In this document: piece by piece, positions 8,429 through 16,540 of the stretch
Layout: every line of letters begins with the position of its first letter
Numbering within the stretch: the first letter of the stretch is position 1
Assembly (NCBI GenBank): GCA_965372015.1
Contig: CBDVAP010000047.1
Coordinates: 1 to 19,104 of the forward strand
Reading direction: 5' to 3'
Length of the DNA stretch: 19,104 bases
Source: JACZSB01 sp965372015
GTDB lineage: Bacteria > Fidelibacterota > Marinisomatia > SCGC-AAA003-L08 > TS1B11
Position numbers and translations under genes: made by a program
Notes under the pieces: model-generated
Told to the model about the DNA's origin: nothing
Database searches by the model: none
What the model saw: the letters and a program-made list of their open reading frames with translations, nothing else

Positions 8429-10003
8429 ATGACTGAAAAACCCACCGAGCGCGGCCGAATCCTGTGGGTTGACGATGAGATCGACCTCTTAAGGCCCCAT
8501 ATTCTGTTCCTCGAAGAGCACGGATACGAGTTGACACCGGTACATTCCGGCCCGGATGCGCTGGCAGCGGTTGAAAGCAGCGAATTCCAGCTGGTACTGC
8601 TGGATGAGATGATGGACGGTATGGACGGCTTAAGCACCCTCCAGCGGATCAAAGCGGTTAATCCGGCCTTGCCGATCATTATGATTACCAAGAATGAAGA
8701 AGAATGGCTGATGAATGAGGCCATTGCCGCTAACATCGCCGGCTATCTCACCAAACCGGTCAACCCCAGCCAGATTTTCATGGCCTGCAAGTCCACCCTG
8801 GAGCGCACCCGTATTCGCAGCGATAAGACGGCCAGCCGCTACCTGGAGATATTCCAGGAGCTGAGTGCTCGCGTGGACAGCGCCCGGACACTGCCGGAAT
8901 GGATCGAGATATTCCAGGAGCTTACCGATTGGGACGTGGAGTTCGACCAGCACCGGGACCTGGGGTTAGGGCAGTTGCTGGCCGACCAGCACCTGTCGGC
9001 CAACCAGCGTTTCGGGCAGCTGGTAGCCTCCAAATACAGGGAATGGCTGACGCAGGAGCAGGGACCGGTGTTCTCTCACCGGGTGCTGGATACTTTCGTT
9101 GCTCCCCGGCTGCGTTCCGGCCAGCGAGTAACCCTGATAGTACTGGACTGCCTGCGCCTGGATCAGTGGAAAGCCATGCGGCCTCTCCTGCAAGACCGGT
9201 TTCAGATCGAGGAGGATGTGCACCTGTCCATCTTGCCTACAGCCACACCCTTTTCCCGGAACGCCATCTTCAGCGGACTGCTGCTGGACGAACTAAAACG
9301 GCAGAACGCCGGCATCTGGGATGAAATGTGGCGGAGCGAAACCAGCCAGAACCAATTTGAGTACCGGTTCCTTCAGGCTTACCTGAAACGCAACGGGCTG
9401 GGCGACACCCGGACCAAATATTTCAAGGTGATTACCGCCGATGATGGCCAACGGCTGCTGGCCCGCCTGAACGAATATCAGGATACCCAGCTCCTGGCGC
9501 TGGTGGTGAACTTCGTGGACTTGCTGGCTCACCACCGTTCGGAAAGTGACGTGATCAAGGAGATCCTGCCCGATGAATCGGGCTACCGGGCTACTATCTG
9601 TTCCTGGCTGGAGAAATCGTGGCTGCGTGAGGCGCTGGAGATTATCGCCGAATGGGATGATATGCTGATCGTGCTCACCAGCGACCACGGCAGTATCCAG
9701 GTGGACAAGCCGGCCCGCATCCTGGGGGACCGCCAGACTTCTTCAGGGGTGCGTTTCAAGTACGGCCGCAACTTAAGCAGTCCGGAGAAGAGCGGCCTGA
9801 CAATCAAAAAACCCGCGGAATACCACCTGCCGGCTGAAGATGTTACCACCAACTTCATTATTGCCCGGGATCGCAACTTCTTTGTCTTTCCCACTGATTA
9901 TCACCGGTACGTGAAGCGTTTCGAAGGCAGTTTCCAGCACGGGGGCATCTCCTTGGAAGAGATGATTGTACCGGTGGCCACCCTGCGGCCTAGACGCGCT
10001 TAG
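8429..10003 (+). CDS. porX: PorX-like response regulator: receiver plus PglZ phosphodiesterase domain
   Basis: The 524-residue product has a receiver domain at about 10-125: acidic pocket Asp15-Asp16, phosphoacceptor Asp59 (LVLLDEMMDG), Thr87 and Lys109 (YLTKP). A helical linker of about 75 residues precedes a PglZ/alkaline-phosphatase-like domain at about 205-520. Candidate metal or nucleophile residues are Asp240 (IVLDCLRLD), Thr271 or Thr273 (LPTATPFSR), Asp364 with His368 (FVDLLAHHRSE), Asp419-His420 (LTSDHGS) and His504 (QHGGISLEEM). This architecture is that of PorX, which controls type IX secretion genes in Bacteroidota and whose PglZ domain cleaves oligonucleotides in characterised members. 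No DNA-binding domain is visible. The partner kinase PorY is not in the window. The gene lies 57 bases after the adenylate cyclase and three bases before tsaE. Whether this organism has type IX secretion cannot be told here; the symbol denotes architecture. Confidence 0.88.
   Translation: MTEKPTERGRILWVDDEIDLLRPHILFLEEHGYELTPVHSGPDALAAVESSEFQLVLLDEMMDGMDGLSTLQRIKAVNPALPIIMITKNEEEWLMNEAIAANIAGYLTKPVNPSQIFMACKSTLERTRIRSDKTASRYLEIFQELSARVDSARTLPEWIEIFQELTDWDVEFDQHRDLGLGQLLADQHLSANQRFGQLVASKYREWLTQEQGPVFSHRVLDTFVAPRLRSGQRVTLIVLDCLRLDQWKAMRPLLQDRFQIEEDVHLSILPTATPFSRNAIFSGLLLDELKRQNAGIWDEMWRSETSQNQFEYRFLQAYLKRNGLGDTRTKYFKVITADDGQRLLARLNEYQDTQLLALVVNFVDLLAHHRSESDVIKEILPDESGYRATICSWLEKSWLREALEIIAEWDDMLIVLTSDHGSIQVDKPARILGDRQTSSGVRFKYGRNLSSPEKSGLTIKKPAEYHLPAEDVTTNFIIARDRNFFVFPTDYHRYVKRFEGSFQHGGISLEEMIVPVATLRPRRA
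8846..8922 (+). repeat. 17-bp in-frame direct repeat in the regulator linker
   Basis: GAGATATTCCAGGAGCT occurs at 8846-8862 and again at 8906-8922, exactly 60 bases (20 codons) apart and in the same frame. Both copies encode EIFQEL in the helical linker between receiver and PglZ domains. It may be a small duplication or convergent coding of a repeated helix. Confidence 0.6.
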
Positions 10004-10006
10004 GCT

Positions 10007-10423
10007 ATGTGGGCGGGAACCCGAACCGGCAGTCCCGGTGAAACCCGGGAAGCGGGCGCTCTGTTCGTGGCGCACCTGCCGCCGGGTGCGGTGGTGGCCC
10101 TGCATGGCGAGGTCGGCAGTGGCAAGACCACTTTCGTAAAAGGAATGGCCGCCGGGCTGGGACTGAAAGACCCGGTTTCCTCCCCCACCTTCGCCCTAAT
10201 CCATGAATACGGCGCTCCGGCCCAGCTGTATCACATGGATTGCTATCGGGAACACTCCCTGGCGCGCTGGCAATCCTTGGGGCTGTCGGAGTACTTTAGC
10301 CAGGCCCGAACCGTGGTGGAATGGGCCGAAATCATTGCTCCCCTCCTGCCGGATGACGCTGTTCACCTGTACTTTACGCACGGGGACGGGAATGAGGAAC
10401 GGCGGATCGAGGTGCGAGCTTGA
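10007..10423 (+). CDS. tsaE: tRNA t6A37 biosynthesis ATPase TsaE
   Basis: The 138-residue product is the ATPase of the bacterial TsaB-TsaD-TsaE complex, which puts threonylcarbamoyl on A37 of ANN-decoding tRNAs. Walker A is GEVGSGKTT at residues 34-42. The family motifs SSPTFALIHEY (58-68), HMDCYR (76-81, with the catalytic-site Asp78) and VVEWAE (103-108) follow. Length is normal for the family. ATG at 10007 comes three bases after the PorX-like stop with little Shine-Dalgarno sequence, so coupling to the upstream gene is likely. tsaB follows, overlapping by four bases. tsaD, required for the same modification, is not in the window. Confidence 0.95.
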   Translation: MWAGTRTGSPGETREAGALFVAHLPPGAVVALHGEVGSGKTTFVKGMAAGLGLKDPVSSPTFALIHEYGAPAQLYHMDCYREHSLARWQSLGLSEYFSQARTVVEWAEIIAPLLPDDAVHLYFTHGDGNEERRIEVRA

Positions 10424-11046
10424 CCCTGCTGGCCATAGAGACGGCTTATGATGTCTGTGGCGCCGCCCTGGTGAGCACGGACCAGGAAGTACTCGGTCTG
10501 GAGGAGCAGGTGGCGCCCCGCAGGCATAACGAGCTGCTGGCCCCGGCAGTGGAGCGGCTACTTGGGACCGCTGGATTGCAGTGGGGTGACCTCACGGGCA
10601 TCGCGGTTTCGGCCGGACCAGGTTCCTACAGCGGGTTACGGATCGGCCTGAGCTATGCCAAGGGGGCGGCCTGGGGGGCGGGACTACCGGTCTATCCGGT
10701 ACCCACACTGGCCAGCCTGCTGTTGGACAGCCCGCTGCTGCCGCCGCACTGGATTGCCGCCTGGTCCCACCGGGAGCAAGTATACGCTCAACTGCGTGAA
10801 GGTGAGGCTGAATTCGGCGCGATTGATTGCCTGGACTGGCCGACCTTCGCCCAACGGGCCGCCGGAGAAACGATAGCCGGGTACCTTTTGGAACGGTTCC
10901 TGCCCGCGGCTGGAATTACTTACGTCCAGACCTGTCCATCGGCCGCCAAAGTAGGTAAATTCGTCCTGGCTCACAACCTGCGACCCACATCCGACTTGGA
11001 CAATCTGGTGCCGGATTACCATCACGAACTTCAATCTCACAGCTAA
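10420..11046 (+). CDS. tsaB: tRNA t6A37 biosynthesis protein TsaB
   Basis: This 208-residue ASKHA-fold protein is the non-catalytic partner and scaffold of TsaD in t6A synthesis. It begins TLLAIETAYDVCGAALV and carries RRHNELLAPAVE (34-45) and the family signature AGPGSYSGLRIG (65-76). The C-terminal half is the variable region seen in TsaB proteins. The chosen start is TTG at 10420, which overlaps the tsaE stop as TTGA; it places Met directly before the conserved first strand, and no better start precedes it. rimI follows after three bases, the common tsaE-tsaB-rimI order. Confidence 0.94.
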   Translation: MTLLAIETAYDVCGAALVSTDQEVLGLEEQVAPRRHNELLAPAVERLLGTAGLQWGDLTGIAVSAGPGSYSGLRIGLSYAKGAAWGAGLPVYPVPTLASLLLDSPLLPPHWIAAWSHREQVYAQLREGEAEFGAIDCLDWPTFAQRAAGETIAGYLLERFLPAAGITYVQTCPSAAKVGKFVLAHNLRPTSDLDNLVPDYHHELQSHS

Positions 11047-11049
11047 GTA

Positions 11050-11493
11050 ATGCTCATTCGTAAAGCCCAGGTAGAGGACATCAGCCAACTGCTGGATATC
11101 GAGCATTACTGCTATGATAATCCTTGGCCCCGGGAGGCGTTCGAAGAGGAGATTGGTAACGGCGACCTGGGTATCGGTCTGGTGGCCGAGGATGAAGGAA
11201 TAATCGTGGGCTTCCTGACCGGCATGGCTATGGCCCAGGAACTGCATCTGCATAATATTGCAGTACACCCTGACTACCAAGGCCGGGGGATCGGGCGAGG
11301 GCTGATGGAAGCGGTGGACGCCTACTGCCGCGAAGGGAATTTTAAGCGCATTACTTTGGAAGTGCGCCAGGACAACGACATTGCCCGTAAACTTTACCTG
11401 AGCCTGGGCTTCGAGGCGGTGGGCACCCGGAAGGACTTCTACAGTCCCGGGCAGGACGCTTCTTTATACACCAAGGAACTTACCGCGGGATAA
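11050..11493 (+). CDS. rimI: Ribosomal-protein alanine N-acetyltransferase RimI
   Basis: A GNAT-fold acetyltransferase of 147 residues. The acetyl-CoA binding signature VHPDYQGRGIG is at residues 72-82, ITLEVRQDN at 101-109 and ARKLYLSLGFEAVG at 112-125. The C-terminal segment KDFY and DASLYTKEL matches RimI, which acetylates the N-terminus of ribosomal protein S18. The position behind tsaB supports RimI over other GNATs, although substrate specificity cannot be proven from sequence. It starts three bases after tsaB and its stop abuts the accD ATG. Confidence 0.9.
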   Translation: MLIRKAQVEDISQLLDIEHYCYDNPWPREAFEEEIGNGDLGIGLVAEDEGIIVGFLTGMAMAQELHLHNIAVHPDYQGRGIGRGLMEAVDAYCREGNFKRITLEVRQDNDIARKLYLSLGFEAVGTRKDFYSPGQDASLYTKELTAG

Positions 11494-12363
11494 ATGACGG
11501 CCTGGTTTCGCCGCAGCAAGCAGAAGATCCTCTCCACCGAGCGCAAGGATCTAGCCAGCGACTTATGGAGCAAATGCCCCAGTTGCGGGGAATATATCTA
11601 CCGCCAGGAGTTGGAACGGGCTCAGTTCGTCTGCCCCACCTGCGCCCACCATTTCCCTATTCGCTGCCGTAAATATATCGACCTGCTGCTGGACGGCCCC
11701 GAGAGCATCACCGAGCTCAACCCTGATTTGACATCGGTGGATTCCCTGGATTTCAAAGCCCGCAAGCAGTATAAGGACCAGCTGATCGCCGCCAGAGAAA
11801 AAACCGGGTTGAATGAGGCGGTGGTCACTGTTTCGGCCACCATCGAGGGCTACCCGCTGGTGCTGGCAGTGATGGATTTTTCGTTTATCGGCGGCAGCAT
11901 GGGCTCTGCGGTGGGGGAAAAGATTTCGCGCGCCATCGATTACGCCCGGGAGCACCGCTATGCTTTGGCGATCATCTCCTCTTCAGGCGGCGCCCGGATG
12001 CAGGAGGGGGCGCTGAGCCTGATGCAGATGGCCAAGTCTAGTGCCAAGTTGAGCTTGTTTTCTCAGTCCGGGGGACTTTATATCTCGATCCTCACCGATC
12101 CCACTACCGGGGGGGTCACCGCCAGTTTCGCCATGCTGGGCGACATCATCCTGGCCGAGCCGGGCGCCCTGATCGGTTTCGCCGGAGCCCGAGTGATCAA
12201 GCAGACCATCGGGGAGGATTTGCCTGAAGGGTTCCAGCGGGCGGAATTTCTGCTGGAAAAGGGTTTTGTGGACCACATAGTGCCCCGTAGCGAAATGAAG
12301 GCCACCCTGGCCCAGCTGATCGGTTTTTTCGGCTATGAGCGCGCCACTGATACTGATAAGTAA
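11494..12363 (+). CDS. accD: Acetyl-CoA carboxylase carboxyltransferase subunit beta
   Basis: The 289-residue AccD transfers the carboxyl group from carboxybiotin to acetyl-CoA, the first step of fatty-acid synthesis, as an alpha2-beta2 complex with AccA. An N-terminal zinc ribbon uses Cys28, Cys31, Cys47 and Cys50 (CPSCG and CPTC). The crotonase-like body shows GGSMGSAVGEKI, SSGGARMQEGALSLMQM and DPTTGGVTASFAMLGD. The usual ending FQRAEFLLEKGFVDHIVPR is present. Length is typical. The ATG follows the rimI stop with no spacer and no clear ribosome site. The last 29 bases overlap surE. accA and the biotin carrier genes are outside the window. Confidence 0.97.
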   Translation: MTAWFRRSKQKILSTERKDLASDLWSKCPSCGEYIYRQELERAQFVCPTCAHHFPIRCRKYIDLLLDGPESITELNPDLTSVDSLDFKARKQYKDQLIAAREKTGLNEAVVTVSATIEGYPLVLAVMDFSFIGGSMGSAVGEKISRAIDYAREHRYALAIISSSGGARMQEGALSLMQMAKSSAKLSLFSQSGGLYISILTDPTTGGVTASFAMLGDIILAEPGALIGFAGARVIKQTIGEDLPEGFQRAEFLLEKGFVDHIVPRSEMKATLAQLIGFFGYERATDTDK

Positions 12364-13132
12364 CGACGACGGCATCCAGTCGCCGGGCCTGCGGGCGCTG
12401 TGTGAGGCGCTGCAGCCATTGGGCCGGGTGGTGGTCATGGCCCCGCAAGTGGAGCGCAGCGCCGTGGGACATGCCATCACTATATCCGACCCCTTGCGGG
12501 TGGCCGAGGTGGACCTGAAGCTGGACGGGGTGACGGCCTACGCCTGTTCGGGAACCCCGGCGGACTGCGTTAAACTGGCCGTACTGGCGATCTTGCCCCA
12601 GCCCCCCGACTTGGTGGTGTCGGGCATTAACCACGGCAGTAACACCGGAGTGAATGTTATTTATTCGGGCACGGTCTCGGCGGCCACGGAAGGGGCCATA
12701 CTGGGGATACCCAGCCTGGCGGTTTCGTTGGATTGCCGGGAGTGTGGCGATCTGGAACCGGCCAAGATTATCGCCCAACGGATTGCCACCCGCCTGCTGG
12801 AAACCGGTCTGCCCACCGGTACGCTCTTGAACGTGAACATCCCCGACTTACCCAGCGATCAGTTGCCACCGGGCTGGCAGGAAGGCCGTGGCTATGACTT
12901 GACTGTCCACGGGAAAGCCGACTGGCAGGACCATTTCGACCGGCGGGTTGACCCCCAGAACCGGGTTTATTACTGGCTGACGGGCCGCCGGCGGGAAATC
13001 GAGGAAGAGAGCAATACCGACGAGGAAGCCCTCAAAGCTGGGCGGGTGAGCATTACCCCCTTACACTTCGATCTCACCGACCACCGGGCTTGCGCAGCCC
13101 TGGCTGACTGGGAGCTGTTCAAACCGGCATGA
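12335..13132 (+). CDS. surE: 5'/3'-nucleotidase SurE
   Basis: A metal-dependent nucleoside monophosphatase of 265 residues that removes the 5' or 3' phosphate from nucleotides. The signature ILISNDDGIQSPGL has metal ligands Asp11 and Asp12; Ser42 (ERSAVGHAIT) and Asn99 (VVSGINHGSNTG) complete the site. CSGTPADCVKLA is also typical. ATG 12335 lies inside the end of accD in another frame and overlaps it by 29 bases. It is the only start that keeps the first beta strand before NDDG. guaA begins at its stop through an ATGA overlap. Confidence 0.95.
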   Translation: MSAPLILISNDDGIQSPGLRALCEALQPLGRVVVMAPQVERSAVGHAITISDPLRVAEVDLKLDGVTAYACSGTPADCVKLAVLAILPQPPDLVVSGINHGSNTGVNVIYSGTVSAATEGAILGIPSLAVSLDCRECGDLEPAKIIAQRIATRLLETGLPTGTLLNVNIPDLPSDQLPPGWQEGRGYDLTVHGKADWQDHFDRRVDPQNRVYYWLTGRRREIEEESNTDEEALKAGRVSITPLHFDLTDHRACAALADWELFKPA

Positions 13133-14670
13133 CCGCTCGCCAGACAGTGGCCATCCTGGATTTTGGCTCCCAGTACACCAAAGTCATCGCCCGGCGCGTG
13201 CGGGAGCAACAAGTCTATTCCGAAATCATGGCGCACAGCACCAGTGCCTCCGATCTGGCCGCCGGCCACATCGCCGCCATAATTCTTTCCGGTGGTCCCG
13301 CCTCGGTATTCGGCGACCGGGCCCCGCAGTTGGACCCGGCTGTCCTGGACTTAGGCAAACCGATCCTGGGCATCTGTTACGGGCTGCATACGCTGCTGCA
13401 TCTCACCGGAGGCCAGGTGGTCTCCCAGGGGACCCGGGAGTACGGGCCGGCCCAACTGCACCTGGAGTCGCCCGACGGGCTGTTCCAGGGCTTGCCGGCC
13501 AGCATTCCGGTGTGGATGAGCCATGGCGACCGGGTCGAGGATATATCCGAAAATTGGGAAGTGACGGGCCGGTCGGACAATGGTGTGATCGCGGCCGTCA
13601 AACACCGGGAGCAACCATATTATGGCACCCAGTTCCACCCGGAAGTGCAGCACACGCCGGACGGGGGCCAAATCCTGGCAAATTTCCTGTTCGATATCGC
13701 CGGCTGCCGCCGGGAGTGGAATGCCGCCCGTCAGGTGGCGGACATTTCCAGCGGGGTGCGCGACGCAGTGGGTGGCGACCGGGTGCTATGCGCCTTATCC
13801 GGCGGTGTTGACAGCAGCGTGGTAGCCACCCTGCTCACCCGGGTGCTGGGCGACCAGGTGGTCTGCGTTTTTATCGATCACGGTCTGCTGCGCCTGGACG
13901 AGGCTAAACAGGTGATGGGTTACCTGGAGGGGGACCTGGGCCTGAACGTGCGGCTCCATGACTACGGCGACCGGTTTCTGGCGGCCTTGAAAGGGGTGCG
14001 GGAGCCGGAAAAAAAGCGTAAGATTATCGGCCGGGAGTTCATCCGGGCCTTTGAGGAGGTGGCCACTGGGCTGGGGCCGGTCAAGTATCTGGCTCAAGGC
14101 ACCTTGTATCCCGACGTGATCGAGTCCGGGGAGGGACTGGGCGACACCCAGGTAATCAAGTCACATCACAACGTGGGCGGCCTGCCAAAGAAAATGAATT
14201 TTGAATTGTTGGAACCGGTGCGGGAGCTGTTCAAGGACGAGGTGCGAAATTTGGGGCGCGAGCTGGGCATGCCCGAAGAGATCATCGGCCGCCACCCGTT
14301 CCCCGGCCCGGGACTGGCGGTGCGCATCCTGGGAAAGGTTACCCGTGAACGGCTGGATATGCTCCAGCAGGCGGACCACATTTACTTAGAAATATTGCGT
14401 GAGAGCGGCCAGTATGACCTCATCTGGCAGGCCTTCGCCGTGCTGGTACCGGTGAAAACCGTGGGAGTGATGGGTGATTTGCGCACCTACGATTACCTGC
14501 TGGCGCTCCGGGCGGTGACCAGCACCGACGGCATGACCGCCGATTGGTACCGGATGCCGCCGGAAGTGCTAAGCCGCTGCTCCAACCGGATCATCAACGA
14601 GGTGCGCGGGATCAACCGGGTGGTCTATGATATTACCTCCAAGCCGCCGGGCACCATCGAATGGGAGTAA
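13129..14670 (+). CDS. guaA: GMP synthase, glutamine-hydrolysing
   Basis: The 513-residue enzyme converts XMP to GMP with ATP and glutamine. The N-terminal class I glutamine amidotransferase domain has the nucleophile Cys83 (GICYG) and the catalytic His170 and Glu172 (FHPEVQHT). The ATP-pyrophosphatase domain has the PP-loop SGGVDSS at 224-230. The C-terminal dimerisation domain ends with the expected PPGTIEWE. One deviation is visible: the position after GICYG-L, almost always Gln in class I amidotransferases (GxCxGxQ), is His87 (codon CAT). Start overlaps the surE stop as ATGA. glmS follows after 21 bases. Confidence 0.97.
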   Translation: MTARQTVAILDFGSQYTKVIARRVREQQVYSEIMAHSTSASDLAAGHIAAIILSGGPASVFGDRAPQLDPAVLDLGKPILGICYGLHTLLHLTGGQVVSQGTREYGPAQLHLESPDGLFQGLPASIPVWMSHGDRVEDISENWEVTGRSDNGVIAAVKHREQPYYGTQFHPEVQHTPDGGQILANFLFDIAGCRREWNAARQVADISSGVRDAVGGDRVLCALSGGVDSSVVATLLTRVLGDQVVCVFIDHGLLRLDEAKQVMGYLEGDLGLNVRLHDYGDRFLAALKGVREPEKKRKIIGREFIRAFEEVATGLGPVKYLAQGTLYPDVIESGEGLGDTQVIKSHHNVGGLPKKMNFELLEPVRELFKDEVRNLGRELGMPEEIIGRHPFPGPGLAVRILGKVTRERLDMLQQADHIYLEILRESGQYDLIWQAFAVLVPVKTVGVMGDLRTYDYLLALRAVTSTDGMTADWYRMPPEVLSRCSNRIINEVRGINRVVYDITSKPPGTIEWE

Positions 14671-14677
14671 GCTAATC

Positions 14678-14683
14678 GAAAGG
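14678..14683 (+). promoter_or_regulatory. Ribosome-binding site of glmS
   Basis: GAAAGG at 14678-14683 lies eight bases before the glmS ATG. It stands out because most neighbours in this operon lack a recognisable Shine-Dalgarno sequence. The 21-base gap is too short for a glmS ribozyme. Confidence 0.6.
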
Positions 14684-14691
14684 CCGGTTAG

Positions 14692-16527
14692 ATGTGCGGC
14701 ATAGTGGGTTACCTGGGCCGGCGCCCGGCCGTTGAGGTACTGCTCAAGGGCCTGCATCGGTTGGAATACCGGGGCTACGATTCCGCCGGTATCACCCTCT
14801 TGAACGGGGGTGTCTTGCAGACCACCAAGAAAAAAGGCAAGGTCAAGGCGCTGGAACAGGCCCTCCCCCCGGGGGGCGGCCAGACCATCGGGTTGGGGCA
14901 TACCCGCTGGGCTACCCATGGCGAACCCAGCGACGTCAACGCCCATCCCCACCTGGACAGCAGCGGCCGCATCGCCCTGGTGCATAACGGCATTATCGAG
15001 AACCATACCGCTTTGCGGCAGTTCCTGCTGGATCAGGGGCGCACGCTGAACTCCGCGACCGACACCGCGGTGCTGGTTGAATACATAAGCTATGTGCTGG
15101 ATACAAACGACGTCACCTTCCCCGAGGCGGTGCGGCTGGCGTTGACCAGGGTGGTGGGAGCTTACGGTGTGGCGGCTTTATGTTTAGATAATCCCGAGGA
15201 AATGGTAGCCGCCCGGCTGGGCAGTCCCCTGTTATTGGGGGTTGGCGAGGGCGAGATGCTGGTGGCCTCCGATGCCTCCCCGATTATCGAATACACCCGT
15301 AATGTGGTCTATTTGGCCGACGGTGAACTGGCGGTAATCAGCCGGGAATCCTATGACGTGCGAGACATCCAGCAGAACCTACCGGTGGCAAAAATTGAGC
15401 AGCAGGTCGACCTGACGCTGGAACAGATCGAGAAGGGTGGCTATCCCCACTTCATGCTCAAGGAGATCATGGAGCAGGTGGACACTATCCCCGACGCCTT
15501 GCGGGGCCGGGTCGATTTTGCCAATGACCGGGTGGTGTTGGGCGGCCTGGCGGATTGGGAAAGCCGGCTACTCGGCTCCGACCGGATCTACATCACCGCC
15601 TGCGGCACCAGTTGGCACGCCGGTCTCATCGGCGGCTATATGTTGGAGGAGCTGGTGGGTATCCCGGTGAAGGTGGACTACGCCAGCGAGTTTCGTTACC
15701 GTCCATCGCTGGTGGGTCCCGGCACTACCCTGATCGCAGTCAGCCAATCGGGAGAGACAGCCGATACCATGGCGGCGGTGAAAAAGGCCCACGATCAGGG
15801 GGCCCTGACGCTGGGGATCGTGAACGTGGTGGGTAGCAGTATCGCCCGAGAGACCGACTGCGGGGTGTTTATTCATGCCGGCCCCGAAATTGGGGTAGCC
15901 TCCACCAAGGCTTTCACCTCCCAAACCACCCTGTTTCTGCTGATCGGTCTGCTACTGGCCCTGAAGGCGGACCGGTCCAAGGAGCTGGTGGCGGCTATAC
16001 TGGGCAGCCTGGCCCATATCGGGGATCAGGTGGCAACCGTACTGAACCAATCCGCCGCTATCCTGGAGCTGGCCCGGAAATACCAGGACAGCCGGAATTT
16101 TCTCTACCTGGGTAGGGGATTGCATTTCCCCATCGCCCTGGAGGGGGCGCTCAAGCTCAAGGAGATTTCCTACATCCACGCCGAGGGCTATCCGGCGGCG
16201 GAAATGAAGCACGGGCCTATCGCCCTGATCGACGAGAATATGCCGGTGGTGGTGCTGGCCTTAAAGGGCGGCACCTACGAGAAAATCCTGGCCAATATGC
16301 AGGAGATTCGGGCCCGCCGGGGACGGATCATCGCAGTGGCGAACGAGCCCGATCCCGAATTGGAACGGCTGGCGGAGCATATTATTTACGTGCCCCGGGT
16401 GCATCGCCTGGTGCAGCCATTGCTCACGGTAATTCCCTTGCAGTTGCTGGCCTATCACATCGCCGTGCTGCGCGATTGCCATGTGGACCAGCCCCGGAAC
16501 CTGGCTAAAAGCGTCACGGTAGAATAA
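14692..16527 (+). CDS. glmS: Glutamine-fructose-6-phosphate aminotransferase
   Basis: The 611-residue enzyme makes glucosamine-6-phosphate from fructose-6-phosphate and glutamine, the entry step to UDP-GlcNAc, peptidoglycan and lipopolysaccharide. MCGIVGYLG places the N-terminal nucleophile Cys2 directly after the removable Met. HTRWATHG and the following HNGIIEN belong to the glutaminase domain. Two SIS isomerase domains follow, with SQSGETADT, EIGVASTKAFTSQ and the canonical C-terminus LAKSVTVE. Length is typical. The nearby uppP also serves the cell wall. Confidence 0.98.
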   Translation: MCGIVGYLGRRPAVEVLLKGLHRLEYRGYDSAGITLLNGGVLQTTKKKGKVKALEQALPPGGGQTIGLGHTRWATHGEPSDVNAHPHLDSSGRIALVHNGIIENHTALRQFLLDQGRTLNSATDTAVLVEYISYVLDTNDVTFPEAVRLALTRVVGAYGVAALCLDNPEEMVAARLGSPLLLGVGEGEMLVASDASPIIEYTRNVVYLADGELAVISRESYDVRDIQQNLPVAKIEQQVDLTLEQIEKGGYPHFMLKEIMEQVDTIPDALRGRVDFANDRVVLGGLADWESRLLGSDRIYITACGTSWHAGLIGGYMLEELVGIPVKVDYASEFRYRPSLVGPGTTLIAVSQSGETADTMAAVKKAHDQGALTLGIVNVVGSSIARETDCGVFIHAGPEIGVASTKAFTSQTTLFLLIGLLLALKADRSKELVAAILGSLAHIGDQVATVLNQSAAILELARKYQDSRNFLYLGRGLHFPIALEGALKLKEISYIHAEGYPAAEMKHGPIALIDENMPVVVLALKGGTYEKILANMQEIRARRGRIIAVANEPDPELERLAEHIIYVPRVHRLVQPLLTVIPLQLLAYHIAVLRDCHVDQPRNLAKSVTVE

Positions 16528-16540
16528 CTTTCGCCCGGTA

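Noticed and set aside
8429..10003. BREX phage-defence PglZ
   Set aside because: The protein has a receiver domain at its N-terminus and none of the BREX genes (methyltransferase, BrxC ATPase, BrxL) is near. PorX architecture fits better.
14671..14691. glmS ribozyme
   Set aside because: The gap before glmS is only 21 bases, far too short for the ribozyme.
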